A stretch of 64,000 bases of DNA, taken from Cryptomeria japonica (Eukaryota > Streptophyta > Pinopsida > Cupressales > Cupressaceae). The stretch covers positions 818,224,396 through 818,288,395 of the forward strand of contig NC_081414.1 of the NCBI RefSeq assembly GCF_030272615.1, read 5' to 3'. Positions 36,401-48,170 of the stretch are shown piece by piece. Position 1 is the stretch's first letter. Each line of letters begins with the position of its first letter. Under the pieces are notes generated by a model. The model was not told the DNA's origin and ran no database searches. It saw nothing but the letters and a program-made list of their open reading frames with translations. The position numbers were made by a program, and so were the translations under genes.

Positions 36401-37814
36401 TTTGTAACTTTTACTTGAAATTGTCCTCTTCATATATTTCAATGAAATTTTGTACCTCCCATCTAGAAAAGGTACGAGTCCATTCCTACAAGAGTGCATA
36501 TTCCACCTATGGAATTGAAATGATAAAATTTAATAAATATCTATTAACCTCTATTTTAAGAACGTTCTTAATATAATAATTTGATTTTAAAAAAATTTAA
36601 AAATTACCTCTTTCAGAAAACTTTTCTTATATGTATTTTCAATTTTTTGTAATATTTGCTTAAGATATGCTGAGCTAAACATTTTAGCTTCTTCCATAAC
36701 TTTTTCTCTTGGAAATGCCACACTTGAAGCTCTAAAGAGATTGAGAATACTTCGCATCCCATATTCCTCTACAATAATATTTTGATTATTATCATTGTTT
36801 CCTTCCGAGAAAAAGAACTGCCCACTTTTATCTTTGAAGTTCTCCAACACATCTTCCCATAGTATAACACATAAACAAACCATTAACCGTCTCTATTTAA
36901 GTACCAGAAAATAATAAAAAAATAATTAAGGTTGATAATGAAATAAAAAACACTTTAAAAGTACGGTGAGCTCTTGCAATTAGTATAAATATATCAAAAA
37001 AAAATTAATATATGATCTCGGATAGTTGTAGCTTGCATATATAGCATAAGGATTAAAAAACATATTTAAATTATATTACACTATTTGGGTACCTGCAGAT
37101 ACACCATAATGATGGAGCCTAAGAAGTTTGAGTCCTAACGTTGTAGCATTCAAATTCTTCGTAACACTTTTGGATCCTAATCCTATGCCCACACTTCCAT
37201 CCCAACATCTGCATCCATTATTAACTAAACCTTTTTGTTAATGTATTCAATCATGTAAAATCCACTAAAAAACTATTTCTATCACAAGCGAGTTGTGTAA
37301 CCTCAAAAGATATTTATCGCCTATATAGAAACTCTAACACTGACAATCGGGTAATATGTTAGGATTTCCATCACAATTTATATATTTTGTTAGCAACCCA
37401 AATGGTAAAAGAAAAATTTAACAAACCCGTAAACATAATCAAGAGCTTCTTTTATTTCAGCCTGAAAATATCGATCTATTCTGAGGCATTGCAATGCATC
37501 AACCATCTCAAGTCGTTCGATCAGATCACCATCTAATCTAGTCTGCATTTCTTTTAACAACATTTTCACTTCCTTAACCAGTGTTTCCACACGTTCTCGG
37601 TATTCAGATCCCTGAAAAATGCACAATCAGCAAGGAAGAAAAAATATTAGAAGAATCTACAAAGGAAAACTTTGTTGAGAATAGAAAAAAAGTTATTTAC
37701 CCCATATGGTGTTTCCATAGATTGGACAAACTCATCATTCCACAGATTTAAAGATTTTTGAGGTGTTTCCACGGAAGAAACAGAAGAAATGTTATCTCCC
37801 TTGAAAGTCGACAT
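33446..37814 (-). CDS. Terpene synthase gene, nine exons, one in-frame TAG (possible pseudogene)
   Basis: Class I terpene synthases ionise a prenyl diphosphate with bound Mg2+ and cyclise it. Exons (minus): 37814-37701, 37611-37427, 37208-37093, 36852-36608, 36506-36415, 36318-36229, 35886-35529, 34093-33842, 33742-33446. All introns are GT-AG and the sum is 1749 nt, 582 residues plus stop, normal for the family. Visible motifs: [18 protein letters not shown] in exon 2; DDLLD (residues 332-336), the DDxxD metal site, in exon 7; DDVRDYQDD (478-486) across exons 8-9 in place of the NSE/DTE site. The pre-DDxxD RxR motif reads RQH (295-297). The start MSTFKGDN shows no plastid transit peptide and no RRx8W, suggesting a cytosolic, sesquiterpene-type enzyme of the conifer TPS-d kind; product unknown. 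Codon 227 is TAG (36488-36486) where relatives have Tyr. Either this is a pseudogene or exon 5 starts 21 nt later. Confidence 0.88.
34730..35007 (+). mobile_element. Candidate tRNA-derived SINE in TPS intron 7
   Basis: A distinctly GC-richer block within a very AT-rich 1435-bp intron, ending in a run of A (about 34996-35006). TTGCTAAGTGC (about 34758) resembles a pol III A box and GGATCGTGCCC (about 34799) a B box, about 40 bp apart. I could not find a target duplication, so other origins are possible. The open frame across it is not a gene. Confidence 0.42.
36486..36506 (-). other. Premature TAG and overlapping candidate 3' splice site in TPS exon 5
   Basis: With the acceptor at 36508/36507 the exon starts VEYALL then TAG (36488-36486), then continues [10 protein letters not shown]. 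The TAG is preceded by CTCTTG, so CTCTTGTAG is itself a plausible acceptor. Using it drops exactly seven codons, including the stop, and keeps phase 0. Gapless alignment with relatives over this stretch argues that the upstream acceptor is ancestral. Confidence 0.7.
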
Positions 37815-37869
37815 CGCAGAAGAAATGTTGTGTCCAAAAAAATTGAGACGAACAAAAATTTATGAGTTG

Positions 37870-40800
37870 AATGCTTGTGTTCAACTTTACAAGGACACTA
37901 ATATTTATATGCTTTGCATGGTATTTAGTGTTCAATGAACATATTTGAATTTTTTAGCCATTTATTTTTTTAGAAATGTAATTATGCTAAGTGTGTTTTT
38001 ACCACTATATAATGACAAAAAGCATATATTGTGAATTGTGTGGTGAGAATCCACCGCAGATATGAAATGCTCTTCTCTCCAATTCAACTAAGCCAATTCT
38101 AATGGTAACGCTATTTGATTGATTTGTAAAATTAATATATATTTATCTTCCATTATATTGGAATTAGTCGTTGTATTTGGACCACACACTCACAACAATA
38201 TTAATCAGTCAATTTTTATTGGGAATTGTTACTTTTTTATTATGAAATATGTTATCAATTCTGACCTACTTTTATTGAATTTTGTATTTACGCATTAAAG
38301 ATTTGAAAGGGAAACCAACTAAACCAAGTAAAAAATTTGACAAATCAATTGCCCATGACAATTTTGCTATAACTTACCAAAAGTTGAAAGCAATATTTTA
38401 ATTGTCAAATTGTGCCATAGACTTGGTCCCATAACTAATTAATGACAAATGTCAATACAATTTATCTTTCTTTTCTCTTTTTGTTTTATCTGACTTTTGA
38501 AATATTGAGATCATCTTTTAAGTTAATAAAAGTCGAAAGTGATCTAATCTTAAATTACATACATTTTAAATAAATTTTTAATTTTCATTAATTAATTTTT
38601 AATAAAATTTCAGATTATTTCTTATTTTAATATTATTTATAAAAACAGTAATAAAAATTTATAAAAATTAATTTATGAAGTAATAATTTATATATAATAA
38701 ATGATTTATCATTCCTACTTGCTATTATGTAGTTAGAATATGTTTAATGCTTGTGCTCAACTTTACAAGCACACATATATTTATATTGTCAATGTGAAGA
38801 GTGGAATTTGAATGCTTTGCATGGTATTTAGTGTTCAATGAACGTGTTTGAATTTTTAGCCATTTATTTTTCTAGAAATGTAATTATGCTAAGTGTGTTT
38901 TTACAGCCATATAATGACAAAAAGCATATATTGTGAATTGTGTGGTAAGAATCCGTCAAAGATATGAAATGCTCTTCTCTCCAATTCAACTAAGTCAATT
39001 CTGATGGTAATGGTATTTGATTGATACATAAAATTAATAGATATTTATCTTCCATTGTATTGGAATTAGTTGTTGTATCTTGACCACATACTCACAACAA
39101 TATTAATCAGTCAATTTTTTTTGGGAATTGTTACTTTTTAATTATGAAATATGTTATCAATTTTGATCTACTTCTATTGAATCTTCTATTTATGCATTCA
39201 AGATTTGAAAGGAAAACCAAGTAAAAAATATGACAAATCAATTGTTTATGATACTTTTGCTATAACTTATCAAAAGTTGAAAGCGATATTTTTAATTGTC
39301 TAATTGTGCCATAAAATGGATCCCATAATTAATTAATGACAAATGTCAATACAATTTATCTTTCTTATCAACTATGACCTTCTTCAATTCAATATTTCAC
39401 TTATGCATTCAAGATGTGAAAGGAAAACCAAATAAAAAATTTGACAAATCAATTGTCTATGATAATTTTTCTATAACTTACCAAAAGTTGAAAGCAATAT
39501 TTTAATTGTCAAATTGTGTCATAGACTTGGTTCCATAATTAATTAATGACAAATGTCTATACAATTTATCTTTCTTTTCTCTTTTTGTTTTATCTCGCTT
39601 TTGAAGTATTGAGATCATCTTTCAAGTTAATAAAACTCGAAAGTGATCTAGTCTTAAATTACATGGATTTCAAATTAATTTTTAATTTTCATTAATTATT
39701 TTTTACTAAAATTTCAGATTATTTCTTATTTTAATATTATTTATAAAAATAGAAATAAAAGTTTATAAGAATTAATTTATATATAATAAATGATTTATCC
39801 CTCCTACTTGCTATTATGTAGTTAGAATATGTTTAATGTTTGTGCTCAACTTTACAAGCACACTGATATTTATATTGCCAATGCGAAGAGTGGAATTTGA
39901 ATGCTTTGCATGGTATTTAATGTTCAATGAATGTGTTTGAATTTTTAGCTATTTATTTTTCTAAAAATGTAATTATGCTAAATGTGTTTTTACTGCCATA
40001 TAATGATAAAAAGCATATATTATGAATTGTGTGGTGAGAATTCGTCAGAGATATGAAATGCTCTTCTTTCCAATTCAACTAAGACAATTCTGATGGTAAC
40101 GCTATTTATCTTCCATTGTATTGGAATTAGTCGTTGTATAAGGACCACACACTAACATCAATATTAATCAGCCAAATTTAATTGGAAATTTTTACTTATT
40201 GATTATGAAATATGTTATCAATTCTTATCTATTTCTATTGAATCTTTTATTTATGCATTCAAGATTTGAAATAAAAACCATATAAAAAATATGACAAATC
40301 AATTGTATATGATACTTTTGCTATAACTTATCAAAAGTTGAAAGCAATATATTAATTGTCCAATTGTGCCATAAAATGAGTCCCATAATTAATTAATGAC
40401 AAATGTAAATACAATTTATCTTGCTTACCAACTTTGACCTGCTTCCATTGAATCTTTTACTTGTGCATTCAAGATGTGAAAGGAAAACCAAGTAAAAAAT
40501 CAGACAAATCAATTGTCTATGATAATGTTGCTATAACTTACTAAAAGTTGAAAGAATATTTTAATTGCCAAATTGTGTCATAGACTTGGTCCCATAATTA
40601 ATTAATGACATATATCAATACAATTTATCTTTCTTTTCTCTTTTTGTTTTATCTAGCTTTTGAAGTATTGAGATCATCTTTTAAGTTAATAAAACTTGAA
40701 AGTGATATAATCTTAAATTACATATATTTCAAAAAAAAAAATTCATTAATTAATTTTTAATAAAATTTCAGATTATTTCTTATTTTAGTATTATTTATAA

Positions 40801-40908
40801 AAAATAGAAATAAAATTATATAAGAATTAATTTATTGTAATTAATATTTTTTATATAATAAGTGATTTATCACTCCTACTTGCTATTATATAGTTAGAAT
40901 ATGTTTAT
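37870..40908. repeat. Three tandem copies of the TPS upstream region
   Basis: Copies span 37870-38744, 38745-39834 and 39835-40908. Each starts AATGCTTGTG(T/C)TCAACTTTACAAG or a close variant; the third, and the sequence preceding copies two and three, end with the same TTAGAATATGTTTA text. Copies two and three contain an extra internal ~220-bp duplication (the block around TTGACAAATCAATTG and AATTAATGACAAATGTC) that copy one lacks. The left boundary lies at about the predicted transcription start of the terpene synthase, so the unit is essentially its promoter. No gene lies in the copies. Confidence 0.85.
37901..37909 (-). promoter_or_regulatory. TATA box candidate of the terpene synthase gene
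   Basis: TATAAATAT on the minus strand lies about 87-95 bases upstream of the ATG at 37814, predicting a 5' UTR of roughly 50-60 bases. The same motif recurs in the two upstream tandem copies (near 38776 and 39868). Confidence 0.5.
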
Positions 40909-41938
40909 TTTTATTTGTATTTTAGAGAGAAGGGGTGGCTACATTTAGTAAAGATATTATTCATGTTATTTATTTTGTCAATCAATAATTTAGGTATGAT
41001 TTATTAAAAAAATGTTAATTGAAGTTTATTAAGTTAATTACATTATCTACTTATGTTTTTTTTAAGTTTTTTGTAATGCTCACTTATTACCCAAGTGAAC
41101 ATCACTAAAAAGTAGAAGTATTTTTTTATATAATATATTACTCTAATTAAGGCAAAGGAGATCATGATCATTCTCATTATAACATTCAACTAACATTTAC
41201 AATACCAATGAATCTAATTGGAACAATAGCTTATAACAATACTCAATTAACAAAACTGGCATTTTCTGTCCGAGTTCACTTTTTGTACAGTAAACATTGC
41301 ACCTTGATACATGTACCTACATACCTAATTACACAACTAGATGTACAATACAAAGATAAATCATATAATTACTTTAAGTGTATCAATCATACAACAAACC
41401 TAAGAGCTAGAATAAAGTCTCAGGGGCTCATCGTAGATGGCCCTGCCTACATGAATGCGTAGAGTCTTCATAGTTCGACTTAAAAAAAATTATATAAATT
41501 TATAAAGGAGGGTACACAGCGCTTTCTAGGGCCTCATACCCTAGACAGTTCTCTTGTCGGTTGCCACCCACTACGGTGAAATAGGGACACAATCATAGGT
41601 ATTCCCTTTCTCTTTTATAACTCTATACATAAAAATAAAACAAGTATTATGCTAATATAAATTATAGATTATTATTGACTAACTTTTATTTTATTTTATT
41701 TTTTATACAATAGAGAGACTATTTGATCTTCTATACTTCTTAAATTGTGAAAGTAAAAGGTCCATCCTTAAAATTACCAATTAACCATGTCGGAGACATA
41801 GTATTGAATTTTCTGTTATATTGCTAGTTACTTTAATATCACTCCTTTAAATTCATTGATATGGAAGTATCATTAAATATTAATAAAAAATATATATATT
41901 AATATTGATGTTAGAATTACTAGACAAGATGTAAATAA
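40909..41938. other. AT-rich flank with a probable old LTR relic
   Basis: No gene. A stretch near 41508-41600 ('ctttctagggcctcataccctagac...ggttgccacccac') resembles the LTR text of the gypsy family at 3210-3270, and TGTAATGCTC at 41072 resembles an LTR start. I take it as a decayed relative of that LTR family. Confidence 0.35.
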
Positions 41939-42309
41939 TGTTAGAGTAATTGGGTCTTTACTTGATTAATTAAACAATATTTGTTTAATTCTTTAAGTTC
42001 CCAATTATCTTTTTACACTTAAGCTAACATTAGGTGCATATAATTAATTATTTTAATTAATTATTATGTGCAAGCCTAGGGTTTACCCTTTTTAGGGTTT
42101 CTTGACCTATTAGAGGTTATTTTTTCTTTCCATTGTATTATCTTTTACAATACATTTTTGGTGAATTGGAGCTCTCATATTTTTTAGAATACTTTTCTGT
42201 GTTTTTGTATGTTCTTCAGATTTTGCTTCATTGCTTCTCCTTGTAACAGGTTATTCGGCTTGCAGAAGATCTTCAGGCTACCTTGGGGTTATATTTCTCA
42301 ACTCCTATA
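41939..42309 (+). repeat. Element D 5' LTR (371 bp)
   Basis: Starts TGTTAGAGTAATTGGG and ends CTCCTATA, so TG...TA rather than TG...CA. Confidence 0.9.
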
Positions 42310-42321
42310 TGGTATCAGAGC
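42310..42321 (+). other. Primer-binding site of element D
   Basis: TGGTATCAGAGC begins immediately after the LTR; complement of initiator-methionine tRNA. Confidence 0.9.
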
Positions 42322-43556
42322 TCAGATCTGCAGCTACCTATTCCTATTTTTTGAGAATTTTGCATTTGAAGCAGATCTGGGGTTTCAGGCATTTTTTGTG
42401 TGCTTAGGGTTAAGGTTTTTTTTTCTGAGCACTTTGGGCCTAAACGGACATCACCATCGTGCTCAGAAGGCCCAAAAACCCCTATAGTCATATAAAATTT
42501 GTCCATTTTTTACCCCTGAGCATCTAGGTGATATTTTTTTCTCCCAGCCAGGTCGTACGACCCTGGCACGCAAATCAAGAAAAAAATTCAAAAAAAAAAT
42601 TTTGCCTTTTTACGACATGCAGGCCGATTTTTTTTTATTTTTTAAAAAAATTCAAAAAAAAAAATTGGGTTTTTACGAGCTGTGGCTGTCAGAAGGTACT
42701 GCAGGCTGTCGTACGGCACCTGCGGCCCTGTCAGACAGGCTCTCGCCGGGCCTCGCCGGCCAGTCCGCTCCGGCCCCCGCCGGCCAATGCCCCCGCCGAG
42801 CCCGGCAACCCGACCGGCCTTTAGCCCCCCTCCGCTCCACTGGTTGCTCCGCCCCAGCATCGCCGGCCCCTCTGCTCCATCAATTGCTCTGCCCCAGCAC
42901 TGCCACCTCCACCCAGCCACTCCACTCAGCCCTTCCTCTGCTTGGTCTCCACTCCGCCCGATTGCTCCGCCCGGCTGCTCCACCAACGCACCACCGGACC
43001 TTGGCTTCTACCCCTTTTAAGCAAGGGTTGGTTTTTTGGGCCTAGATTGTGCTTCCGGAGTTGGATTTTGGCAAACGAATAGGCGTCGGAAAGGTGCTTC
43101 CGAGCTGAACCTTATGGTGGTGATTTTTTTCTCTACATCTATTGTTTGACTATGTTTTTTACCAGTCAAATTCGGGCTTCTTTTATGCACTTCCGGGGCC
43201 GTAGAATGGGCAAATGGACTCCGTTTTTTGAAAATGAATAGGCGTTGGAAAGCTCTCAGCATGCTCTATTCAGATTTGTGATCTTTTTTCTTATAATTTT
43301 CACCAGATACTTGAGATATCAGTTTGAAGTTTTTTTTCTTATGCACTACTTCCTTCTCATTACTATGTACTAGGGTTTGGGTTTCTCTATTGTGGGGGGG
43401 TGTTTTTTTTCTCACTTTCTATAATTTATATCAGAAATCAAGAACACCTATACTCTCAAAACAAACAAACCCTTCTGCATCTTTTGTCTATTCTGAAAGA
43501 TCACATAATAAAAACAACCAACAAGCAGGTGGAGGTGCAGAGTTTTCTTTGTTCTC
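42322..43556 (+). other. Leader of element D with a GC-rich segment
   Basis: Untranslated leader of about 1.2 kb. 42690-43010 is strongly C/G-rich (GCCGG and CCCCGCC runs) in contrast with the AT-rich surroundings. Open frames on both strands there reflect composition and are not genes. Confidence 0.6.
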
Positions 43557-46500
43557 ATGGCAGATCCTTTAGTTGAGTTGTTGACTTCACATAACTATCA
43601 CACCTGGAAGCCCCGCATCACAAGGCTTCTCAGGTCATGAGGGTTATGGGCTTCTTTGGATGAGGTTCAGCCAGACCTACAGCGTCCTTATGAGATTCTT
43701 ATGTACCGGAACAAGCTGGATGAGGCCATGGGTTTGATCTCTTTGCATGTCTCTGACAGTCTTTTATTTCACCTTGATGAGTTGCTTACTCCTCGGGATA
43801 TGTGGTTGAAGTTTGATTCTCTCTTCGGGAGGGTCAATGAGATTTGGGCATTACAGATTGAGGCTGAGTTGACTTCTTTATTACCTGATTCCTTTCCCAC
43901 TATTGAGGACTTTTTGAACAAATTCAAGACTACTAGATTTGTTCTTCAGGGATGTAGAAAGAACAAGACTGATACAGAGTGCATTCATTTGATTCTTTCG
44001 AAGCTTCGGGGTCACTTTTAGTTTTTTGCCTCTGCTTTCTACTCCACCATGGATGGCTTGGGTACTAATTTCACCATGCCTAGCTTTGATGTCTTTTGTG
44101 AGCGATTGTCTCATGAGCAGTCTCATCTTTCTCAGCTAGATACACTCTCAGGCTCCAAGAACAAAGCATTGGTTGCTCAGTCCTCTAAGGAGAAGGAGAA
44201 ACAAAAATAGAAACCGAAGCCAAAAAAGCCTTCTGCAGGTAGTGAGAATTCCTCCAAGCCTGCTCCTAAGTCTGATTCAAAACCACTTCCTCCCAAACAA
44301 GGGAAATCTTCACAGTTCGGTGAGTCTTCCTCCAAGACTAAGAAGAAATCATCAGACACTTGCAGTTTTTGTGGCAAGGACGGACATCCAGTTTCCAGGT
44401 GTTGGAAATGATTAGAGGCTTTAGAGGAAGCCATGCAGCAACATCACATTTCCTCACCTCAGGCGTCTTCTCCTTCCATAGGGAAAGGTCATGCTCTCAC
44501 TGCTAGAGTTTCAACCTATGGGTCCACATGGATTCTAGATTTTGGTGCTTCTCACCATATGACACACACTCAGCAGTTGGTTACTTCTCTTGCCTCTTGT
44601 GGTATTTCATAGATTGCAATGGGTGACTCCGTTCAGCTTTCCGTCTTGGGTTCAGGTTCTATCTCTTTGGATGGGGGTTCTCTACAGGATGTTCTAGTTG
44701 TCCCTAACATCTCGATGAACCTCCTGTCCATTTATCAGATTTGCCACTTTGGCTCTGGTAAGATAGTTGAGTTCTCACCACATGATGTGGTTATTCGGGA
44801 CCTCCATGACCCTGATTTGGTTGTGGCTTCTGGTAGTGTGGATTCTACATCTTGTCTCTACAGATTTGACGAATTTGAGCCCTCCTTGGCTACAGGTTCA
44901 TCTTTCATAGCACATGCAGATTCAATGAGTAAGCTTTGGCATGAGCGATTGGGCCATGTCAATTACAGATATCTTCAGCAGATGAGTACACACGCACTTT
45001 TTCTTAGGCTCCCACAGATTTCCTGCACTGATGGTGTTTGTCATGGTTGTGTGCTTGGCAAACATCACAGAGATCCCTTTCCAAAGGGGAGAGCCTCTCA
45101 TGCTTTGGCACCCTTGGAGTTGATTCACGGTGACCTTATGTCATTTCCCACTCCTTTTTTAGGGGCTAAGTATGTACTCACGTTTATTGATGACTTCTCC
45201 AGACGCACATGGGTGTACTTTCTTAAGTACAAGTCTGATGTCTTTGATTCATTTCAAATCTTCAAGACATATGTCGAGAAGCAGTCTGGCTATTCTATTT
45301 GGTAGATACGTACAGATAATGGGGGGGAGTATGTGAATCAGGCTTTCAAAGATTTTTGCACTGAGCATGGTTTGCAGCATCAGTTTACTGTTCCCTACAC
45401 CCCTCAGCAGAATGGTGTCACTGAATGCAAGAACAAAACTTTACGGGAGATGGTGAATTGTATGATTCAGTCTAGGTCCATGGATTTGTCTTTTTGGGCT
45501 AAGGCAATCAATTGTGCCAACTATATTCAGAATCAGATGCCTCACAAGGCTATTCAACATATGACTCCTGAGGAGGCTTGGTCTCATGACAAGCCTGATG
45601 TTTCTTTTTTTCGAGTATTTGGCAGTGAGGCATGGGCCTTTATTCCTAATGCTCAGAGGAAAGCCATGGAGTGAAAGAGCCGAGCACTCATTTTTGTTGG
45701 CTACTATGAGGATGTTAAGGTGTACAGGTTGTTTGATCCTGATTCCAGAGAGGTCCTATTTCGACAGGATGTTCAGTTTGATGAACGTCTTCCCACAGTG
45801 GATACCCTGACTCCAGTGTCTACTCCTCTGCCTACTCCAACCATTGCACCCCTTCAGGATCTTTTTGAGGATGATTCTGATGATGGTGTTGATGATCCAC
45901 CATCCCCACCTCCACCTGCTCCACCTCAGATGCCCAAGTGGGCTCACCTTACTATTGCGGCGGCACGTCCTATGGCTGGTGATCCTTTAGATACTCGTCG
46001 CACTCGTTCTCATACTGTGGGTTCTAGTCTTTTGATTCATGCTATTTCATATGATCCTCAAAAGTTTTCAGAGGTGATAGGTCACCCTGAGTGGGATTGT
46101 GCTATAGAGAAGGAGTATTCTTCTTTGATGAGGAATCATACTTGGGATCTTTGTCCTCTTCCTAAGGGCAGAAAGATGGTTAGGTGTCACTGGTTGTATC
46201 GCACTAAATATGTTGTTGATGGTTTCATTGATAAGTACAAAGCACATCTTATTGCGAAGGGTTTTTCATAGGTTGAGGGTATTGATTACTCCGAGACATT
46301 TGCCCCTATTGCCAAGATGAATTCCATTCACTTTGTACTATCTCTTGCAGCTTCTCGACGTTGGCCTATTTTTTAGATGGATATGAAGAGTGCCTTCTTG
46401 CACAAGGATCTACAAGAGGAAATCTACATGGAACAACCTCAGGGATTTTTGCAGGATAGTTCTTTGGTTTGCAAACTTCGGCGTTCATTGTATGGTCTCA

Positions 46501-47588
46501 AACAGGCCCCTCAGGCTTGGTATGAGAAGATGGACTCTTTCTTGCTCTCCATTGGGTTCTCCCGTAGTCATTCTGATCACACCGTCTACATTCAGCTTCT
46601 TGAGGGTGACATCTTGATTCTTGTGCTATATGTTGATGATCTTCTCATCACAGGTAGCTCATCATCTATGATTCAACATATTCAGCGTGACTTGATGGAT
46701 CAGTTTGAGATGACAGATCTCGGTCTGTTGCACTATTTCCTTGGTCTTCAGGTGATTCAGTCTTCTGATGGGATCTCTCTGTACTAGCAGAAGTATGCTC
46801 TTGACATGCTTCAGCGCTTCGGCATGCTTGATTGCAAGCCTGCTCCCACTCCATTTCAGTCAGGGGTTGTTTTGACTACAGCTTGTCCCACTCCTTCAGT
46901 TGATTCTACACTTTACCGGCAGTTGGTTGGCAGTTTGTTGTACCTGACTCACACCTATCCTGATATTTCCTTTGCGGTTGGTCTTGTCTCTTGATTCTCC
47001 CATGATCCTCATGAGAGTCATTGACAAGCTGCCAAATATATTTTGAGGTACATTCAAGGCACTAGTTCTCATGGCATTCATTACACATCAGGGGATCCTC
47101 ACATTGTTGGCTACACTGACTCAGATTGGGCTGGTGATGTCACTGATCAGAAGTCTACTTTTGGCTTTGTTTTCTATCTTGGCTCTGGTCCTATCACATG
47201 GTCTTGCAAGAAGCAGGCTGCTCATGCATTATCGTCTACAGAGGCTGAGTACTGAGCTATTGTGCTCGCTAGTTAGGAGATCTTATGGCTTCGACAGTTG
47301 ATGACTGAGTTTGGTTTTCCTCCTGATAGTCCCATTGTTCTTTGGTGTGACAATCAGAGTGCTATTCATATTTCCTGCAACCCGGTAGAGCATCAGCGGA
47401 TGAAGCACATTGAGCTTCACATGTGTTTCATCCGTTAGTTGATTCAGGATGGTGTTCTCATTCTGGAGTACATTCCCACTTCTGAGCAGGTTGCAGACAT
47501 CTTCACAAAACCTTTTGCATCGCTACGCTATCTTCAGTTGCGCTCTATGCTTGAAGTGAAGGAACTTGTCCTTGGGGGGTCTTTATGA
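43557..47588 (+). pseudogene. Element D gag-pol, single frame with 15 nonsense codons
   Basis: From MADPLVELL at 43557 to the terminal TGA at 47586 the frame never shifts (1343 codons). Gag ends with a zinc knuckle, CSFCGKDGHPVSRC (about 44361-44402). The protease site reads WILDFGASHH, with Phe for the usual Ser after the catalytic Asp. Integrase follows (HERLGH..., CHGC near 45050, IRTDNGGEY near 45306), then RT with YVDDLLITG (about 46629-46655), and RNase H with TDSDWAGD (about 47110). In-frame stops start at 43638, 44019, 44208, 44409, 44610, 45303, 45672, 46269, 46374, 46785, 46992, 47022, 47253, 47274 and 47436: nine TAG, six TGA. Many fall where the family has Gln, Arg or Trp. The copy is inactive. 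Confidence 0.9.
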
Positions 47589-47786
47589 GGCCTTCCTTCC
47601 TTCTTCTTCTTTCAGCATGTTCTTTTATCTCTTTTTGGAGAGGAGTTTTTTCCCACTGGGTTTTCTCCTTTGTCTCCGTTTCATAGAGATTTCTGTGTAT
47701 TTGGGTACCTGATCAGGCCTTGTTGTCGGGACCCATCTTTCATGCATTCAGTAGTTGTTCTAGGTTTTAGCTTCTCCCTAAGTCTA

Positions 47787-47799
47787 GCTTAAGGGGGGG
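47787..47799 (+). other. Polypurine tract of element D
   Basis: GCTTAAGGGGGGG directly before the right LTR. Confidence 0.85.
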
Positions 47800-48170
47800 T
47801 GTTAGAGTAATTGGGTCTTTACTTGATTAATTAAACAATATTTGTTTAATTCTTTAAGTTCCCAATTATCTTTTTACACTTAAGCTAACATTAGGTGCAT
47901 ATAATTAATTATTTTAATTAATTATTATGTGCAAGCCTAGGGTTTTCCCTTTTTAGGGTTTCTTGACCTTTTAGAGGTTATTTTTTCTTTTCATTGTATT
48001 ATCTTTTACAATACATTTTTGGTGAATTGGAGCTCTCATATTTTTTAGAATACTTTTCTGTGTTTTTGTATGTTCTTCAGATTTTGCTTCATTGCTTCTC
48101 CTTGTAACAAGTTATTCAGCTTGCAGAAGATCTTCAGGCTACTGTGGGGTTGTATTTCTCAACTCCTATA
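47800..48170 (+). repeat. Element D 3' LTR (371 bp)
   Basis: Same length as the 5' LTR and nearly identical to it. Confidence 0.9.

Larger units (their letters stand above)
41939..48170 (+). mobile_element. Ty1/copia retrotransposon, element D
   Basis: Two 371-bp LTRs (41939-42309, 47800-48170), a primer-binding site directly after the first, a G-rich polypurine tract before the second, and one long gag-pol frame with integrase before RT, which defines Ty1/copia. The flanks are AATAA (41934-41938) and AATTA (48171-48175), a target duplication with one difference. I count about nine to ten differences between the LTRs by eye. gag-pol is interrupted only by nonsense codons. Confidence 0.92.

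Noticed and set aside
42528-43045. Several overlapping open frames, Pro/Ala-rich on plus and Gly-rich on minus
   Set aside because: All frames are open because the leader of element D is C/G-rich; no family resemblance and they overlap each other.
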